A stretch of 64,000 nucleotides of DNA, from NCBI RefSeq assembly GCF_001427525.1, contig NZ_LMGU01000001.1:1707788-1771787 (forward strand), in the 5' to 3' direction. The DNA comes from Microbacterium sp. Root61 (GTDB taxonomy: Bacteria > Actinomycetota > Actinomycetes > Actinomycetales > Microbacteriaceae). The position numbers and the translations under genes are program-made. Below are positions 60,976 to 64,000 of this stretch, in pieces. Below the pieces are notes generated by a model, which ran no database searches, had not been told where the DNA came from, and was given only the letters and a program-made list of their open reading frames with translations. Position 1 is the first letter of the stretch. Each line of letters starts with the position of its first letter.

Positions 60976-61017
60976 TCGTAACCATGTTTATTCGAAATCG
61001 AATAAACATGGTTACGA
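60976..61017. promoter_or_regulatory. 42-bp perfect inverted repeat, probable ROK-repressor operator
   Basis: Two 20-bp arms (60976-60995 and 60998-61017) are exact reverse complements with AA between them. The core TTTATTCGA-AA-TCGAATAAA is strikingly AT-rich and resembles NagC/Mlc-type ROK sites (TTATTT...AAATAA). It is 112 bp upstream of the binding-protein start and 12 bp after the M81 stop. As RNA it would also be a strong hairpin, so it may terminate M81 transcripts as well. Confidence 0.65.
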
Positions 61018-61028
61018 GCAATCACCGA

Positions 61029-62504
61029 TCAGAAGAGTCGGGCCGTGAGGTCCGGGGCCGTGTCGAAGGCATCGAAGGGGAACATCGGGCGCCGGATGCG
61101 GTGGTGCCCCAGCCGCTCGAGCGCTTGGTCGACGCCCCCCGGGGTCAGGGCGAGGGTCCACCCGCGCTGGGCCTCGTAGAGAGTGGGCTCCAGGTAGCCG
61201 ATCTTCGTCACGACGATCTGCGCCGCGAGCGGGTCGAGTCCGATCGACGTGAAGTCGGCGACGTCATGGAACGCCTTGCGGTACTCCGTGATGATCGCGT
61301 GGATGCCGCCGATCCGGATGACCGCGACGCCTCCTGCGTCGGGATCACCTTCGTGCAGCGAGTGCAACACCCCCGTGATGGCGACCGGGCCGTGGGGACC
61401 GTCGTCCACGCGGGCACCGGCGGTGATGGTGACTTGATCGCCGATCACCCCATTGCGCAATCCGGCGATCGCCTGGTCGTCGAAGATCGACGCCACGAGC
61501 ACCGTCGGCGCCCCCTCTGCGGTGAGCCGGTCATCCTCGAGCAGCGCTGCGAGAGTCCAGGTGACATCCCCGGTGCCACCGGCGCCGGGATTGTCGCCGG
61601 AATCACTGATGAAGTAGGGGGTCTCGACAGCGGCCAGACCTGCGTCCACACCCTCGGCGAGTGTCCCCGGAGGTCCCACGAACTCGAACTCGTCGCGGGC
61701 ATCCCAGAACGCGTGCCCGAGCTCCTCTGCGGCGGCCGCGATGGCCGTGTCGTCGTAGCCGCTCACCACGATCGCTCCGTGACAGCGCGGCTGATCGGCC
61801 CAGGCGTAGCCGATCCAGATGGCCGCGTCGATGATGCCGGGGCGCTTCTCGATCTCATCGATGCGGGCGTAGAGACTCTTCGCCGGCTCGACTCTCGTGG
61901 ACGTCTTCTCGCCGGGCAGGAGGATCGGCACGGTGACGTGCGCACGTCGCGGCCTGCCGCCTCTGCGCAGGGCATCCACGAGGTTGTCGATCGCGCGATC
62001 GCGCGTCTCCCAGTTGTCCTCGTGCGGCGCGAGTCGGAAGCAGGTGAGGATGTCGATCTGCGAGACGAGCGCGTCCGAGACATTGCCGTGCAGATCCATC
62101 GAGGCGGATACGAGGACGTCGGGGCCGATGATCTCGCGAATACTCGTGATGAGGTCGCCTTCGGCATCCTCCATTCCGTCGACGCTCATCGCACCGTGGA
62201 TGTCGAGGAACAGCCCGTCGAGACCGCCCTCCGCCATGAGGTCACGCAGCCCGGCGAGGATACGCCCGGTGATCTCGTCGTAGGTATCGCGCAGAACAGC
62301 GCCTCCGGGGATGGAGCGGGCGTAGTAGACCGGAAGCCACTCGGCCGCGCCTGCCGACCGCCCGTCACGCAGCGTCGCGTAGCGGTCCACGAGAGCATCA
62401 CCCTCCACCCGATGGAAGTCCCGCGCCCCCGCGCGATGGGGCGAGAAGGTGCTGGATTCGATGGCCATGCCGGCGATGGCGATGCGAGGAAGGCGCTGAG
62501 TCAC
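61029..62504 (-). CDS. M81-family metallopeptidase (MlrC-like)
   Basis: This is a 491-aa protein. The N-terminal DUF1485 part reads RIAIAGMAIESSTFSPHRAG, LDGLFLDIHGAMSVDG and VSASMDLHGNVSDALVSQID; the His/Asp residues in DIHGAM and DLHGN are likely zinc ligands. The C-terminal MlrC part contains FISDSGDNPGAGGTGDVTW and VVTKIGYLEPTL. MlrC cleaves linear peptides in microcystin breakdown; relatives accompany peptide importers. It is cytoplasmic and follows the ROK repressor by 39 bp. Confidence 0.9.
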   Translation of the reverse strand: MTQRLPRIAIAGMAIESSTFSPHRAGARDFHRVEGDALVDRYATLRDGRSAGAAEWLPVYYARSIPGGAVLRDTYDEITGRILAGLRDLMAEGGLDGLFLDIHGAMSVDGMEDAEGDLITSIREIIGPDVLVSASMDLHGNVSDALVSQIDILTCFRLAPHEDNWETRDRAIDNLVDALRRGGRPRRAHVTVPILLPGEKTSTRVEPAKSLYARIDEIEKRPGIIDAAIWIGYAWADQPRCHGAIVVSGYDDTAIAAAAEELGHAFWDARDEFEFVGPPGTLAEGVDAGLAAVETPYFISDSGDNPGAGGTGDVTWTLAALLEDDRLTAEGAPTVLVASIFDDQAIAGLRNGVIGDQVTITAGARVDDGPHGPVAITGVLHSLHEGDPDAGGVAVIRIGGIHAIITEYRKAFHDVADFTSIGLDPLAAQIVVTKIGYLEPTLYEAQRGWTLALTPGGVDQALERLGHHRIRRPMFPFDAFDTAPDLTARLF

Positions 62505-62543
62505 CCCATCAGTGTAGGCAGGATCAGCCTAAGTGCTAGTTCT

Positions 62544-63746
62544 TCACGCAAATTCCGCAGGACTTCGTTCGATACTGGAGGAAAGCATTTCCAGCTCCTC
62601 ATCGATACGTGCAGGGTCGAGAAGCTGCGCGAGCAGCGCACTCCCGACGCCGCGGGGACCGGCGAGGGGACCGGCCGCGCTCACGCTGATCTCGAGCAGA
62701 TCGGTCGACATCGGCAGGCAGAGCGTGTAGATCGCCTGACGGACACCGGCGACGAATGCATCGGCGGTCGCGAGCTGCCCTCCGAGGGCGAGAACCTGCG
62801 GGTTGAAGAAATTGATGATCGTGGCCAGAACCTCGCCGGTGCGCTGACCGGCCTCGCGCAGCAGTGCCGTTGCCCGCGGGTGGGCATCGCTCGCCAGCGC
62901 GAGCACGTCTTCGAGGTGCGAGACCTCCACGCCCGCCTCCCGCAGCGACTCGACGATCGCAGAGCCGCTGGCGACGACATCCAGACACCCCACGCGGCCG
63001 CAGGAGCAGATGATGGGCGGTGCGTCTGTGAGAGCGACGTGACTGATGTCACCCGCGACACCGCGAAACCCGCGATAGAGCCGGCCGTCCGCGATGATTC
63101 CGCACCCGATGCCGCTGCCCGCCTTCACGAAGACCAATTCGTTCACCGACTGCCCGCGCTCGACGAACTCGCCCATCGCCATCGCATTCGCGTCGTTGTC
63201 GACGTGCGACGGAAGCCCTGTCACCGTCCGCAGCAGGTCGCCGACGAGCACTCCGTTCCACCCCGGCATCCGCATGGGCGCGAGGAGCCGCCCGTCGCGT
63301 GAGTCGACAGGGCCGGGGAGGCTCATCGCGATGCCCTCGATCCGCGGCTCGGGGTCCATCCGCCCGGCCAGCTCGCGCGCCGCATCCCACACCGTGTCGA
63401 TCACGACCTGCGGACCGCTCAGCAGCGAAAGAGGCAGCCGCGCATCGGCGACGATGTCGCCGCGCCGGTTCATCAGCACGATCGTGACGTGCCGCTCCCC
63501 CAAGTCGGCTGCCGCAACGACGCTGCCGCCTTCCCGAACCACGAGCATGCGGGGCCGCCGGCCACCCTTCGACTCGCCACGGCCCGATTCCTCGAGGAAG
63601 CCGTGCTCGATGAGCTCATCGACGCGCATCGCGACGGTGGACGGGCTCAGGGCCGTCAACCGCGCAAGGTCCGCCCGCGACGCGGCTCGTCCCGATTGGA
63701 CGAGGCAGAACAGCTCGCCCGCGGTCGCAGTGCTCGAAATGGCCAC
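62544..63746 (-). CDS. ROK-family transcriptional repressor
   Basis: AAAGGAG lies 6 nt before GTG 63746; the product is 400 aa. The winged helix (~10-65) reads SRADLARLTALSPSTVAMRV and DELIEHGFLEESGRGESKGG. The ROK sugar-binding domain follows, with GSGIGCGIIADGRLYRGFRG and zinc motif CSCGRVGCLD. NagC/Mlc/XylR-type proteins of this kind respond to sugars. It heads the M81-dpp-cutC-ROK cluster and likely binds the 42-bp palindrome. Confidence 0.93.
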   Translation of the reverse strand: MAISSTATAGELFCLVQSGRAASRADLARLTALSPSTVAMRVDELIEHGFLEESGRGESKGGRRPRMLVVREGGSVVAAADLGERHVTIVLMNRRGDIVADARLPLSLLSGPQVVIDTVWDAARELAGRMDPEPRIEGIAMSLPGPVDSRDGRLLAPMRMPGWNGVLVGDLLRTVTGLPSHVDNDANAMAMGEFVERGQSVNELVFVKAGSGIGCGIIADGRLYRGFRGVAGDISHVALTDAPPIICSCGRVGCLDVVASGSAIVESLREAGVEVSHLEDVLALASDAHPRATALLREAGQRTGEVLATIINFFNPQVLALGGQLATADAFVAGVRQAIYTLCLPMSTDLLEISVSAAGPLAGPRGVGSALLAQLLDPARIDEELEMLSSSIERSPAEFA

Positions 63747-63955
63747 CGTGCGCTCCTTTCAATGGATGCTGTTCAAGATAGCTCGCCAATCGCGTCGATC
63801 GCTCCAATCACTCGTAAGCCGCGCCCGTCTGCTCTGCGAGACAGGTGCAATCGGCGGCGGCGATTCCGGTGGCGTGCCGCCTGCGCGGTGGCTGATCCGC
63901 GCAGGCTGTTCCGGCGGAATCCAAGAGTGGTGAGACCGTTCGGATCGCCTCGCGG
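63747..63955. other. Intergenic region upstream of the ROK repressor
   Basis: About 210 bp between the ROK repressor start and the end of a gene entering from the right edge. Apart from the repressor ribosome site I find no dyad, promoter or gene that stands out. Confidence 0.4.
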
Positions 63956-64000
63956 TCAGATCCGAACCGCGTGGTCCGCCAGCAGAAAGGGGACTTCGCC
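63956..64000 (-). CDS. C-terminal end of an unidentified gene (runs off the window)
   Basis: The last 45 bp read on the minus strand as GEVPFLLADHAVRI followed by TGA. Hydrophobic-plus-charged composition and codon choice look coding. Fourteen residues are too few to identify a family. Confidence 0.35.
   Translation of the reverse strand, partial: GEVPFLLADHAVRI

Noticed and set aside
60984..63302. 772-codon plus-strand open frame
   Set aside because: It is antisense to the M81 and ROK repressor genes and has a shadow-like amino-acid mix.
1..64000. CRISPR arrays, tRNA or rRNA genes, prophage
   Set aside because: No regular spacer-repeat arrays, no CCA-ended cloverleafs or rRNA blocks and no phage structural genes were seen.

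Overview
The window is 64 kb of high-GC chromosomal DNA. Its style is that of a free-living actinobacterium in the Microbacteriaceae, most like Microbacterium. That placement is an inference from base composition, frequent GTG/TTG starts, dense 4-bp ATGA/GTGA overlaps and the gene families present (DUF222/HNH nuclease, DUF7144, PadR-DUF1048-ABC, DesK/DesR-like pairs). I see no rRNA, tRNA, CRISPR array, IS element or prophage.

Layout. 0-9.3 kb: a truncated MMPL exporter, a NarL-type two-component system, a beta-lactamase-fold lipoprotein, an M23 peptidase preceded by small-RNA-like element A, a DesK/DesR-like pair and a small multidrug-export protein. 9.3-15.3 kb: epoxide hydrolase, SpoU methyltransferase, TetR/oxidoreductase pair with two operators, small-RNA-like element B and a DUF222-HNH protein. 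15.3-20 kb: DUF2207 protein, MarR and a TetR-controlled ABC-2 exporter. 20-24.4 kb: a glycoside operon (MFS, GH2, DUF2804) behind a perfect 20-bp palindrome. 24.4-30.6 kb: serine dehydratase, a cNMP-domain flavoprotein, a VOC protein and a PadR-DUF1048-ABC operon. 30.6-35.7 kb: a spermidine-synthase-like protein, a DcuAB carrier with an M20 peptidase, and a K+ channel. 35.6-43.7 kb: a MalT-like regulator divergent from a redox operon (unknown protein, DUF4331, DyP peroxidase, crotonase, molybdopterin oxidoreductase). 43.8-45.7 kb: an ArsR-like regulator with an MFS pump. 45.7-53.2 kb: a seven-gene minus-strand catabolic operon with a ribose-type ABC importer, two phosphotriesterase-like hydrolases, IclR and an acetamidase/formamidase. 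53.7-63.7 kb: ROK repressor, M81 peptidase, oligopeptide ABC importer, CutC, ROK kinase and a 22-codon nagB remnant.

How the genes work together. Most of the window is scavenging capacity: four uptake-plus-hydrolase cassettes, each with its own local regulator or operator, and several regulator-pump pairs. The most unusual signals are (1) two copies, 8.5 kb apart, of a promoter-to-terminator element whose last 50 nt are identical and whose promoter spacer carries an 11-bp-spaced CCGTTA repeat, suggesting paired small RNAs or leader RNAs; (2) the DUF4331-DyP-crotonase-molybdoenzyme operon; (3) the lactonase/amidase/ABC operon; and (4) a 42-bp perfect palindrome in the M81/peptide cluster, which ends in a truncated nagB.
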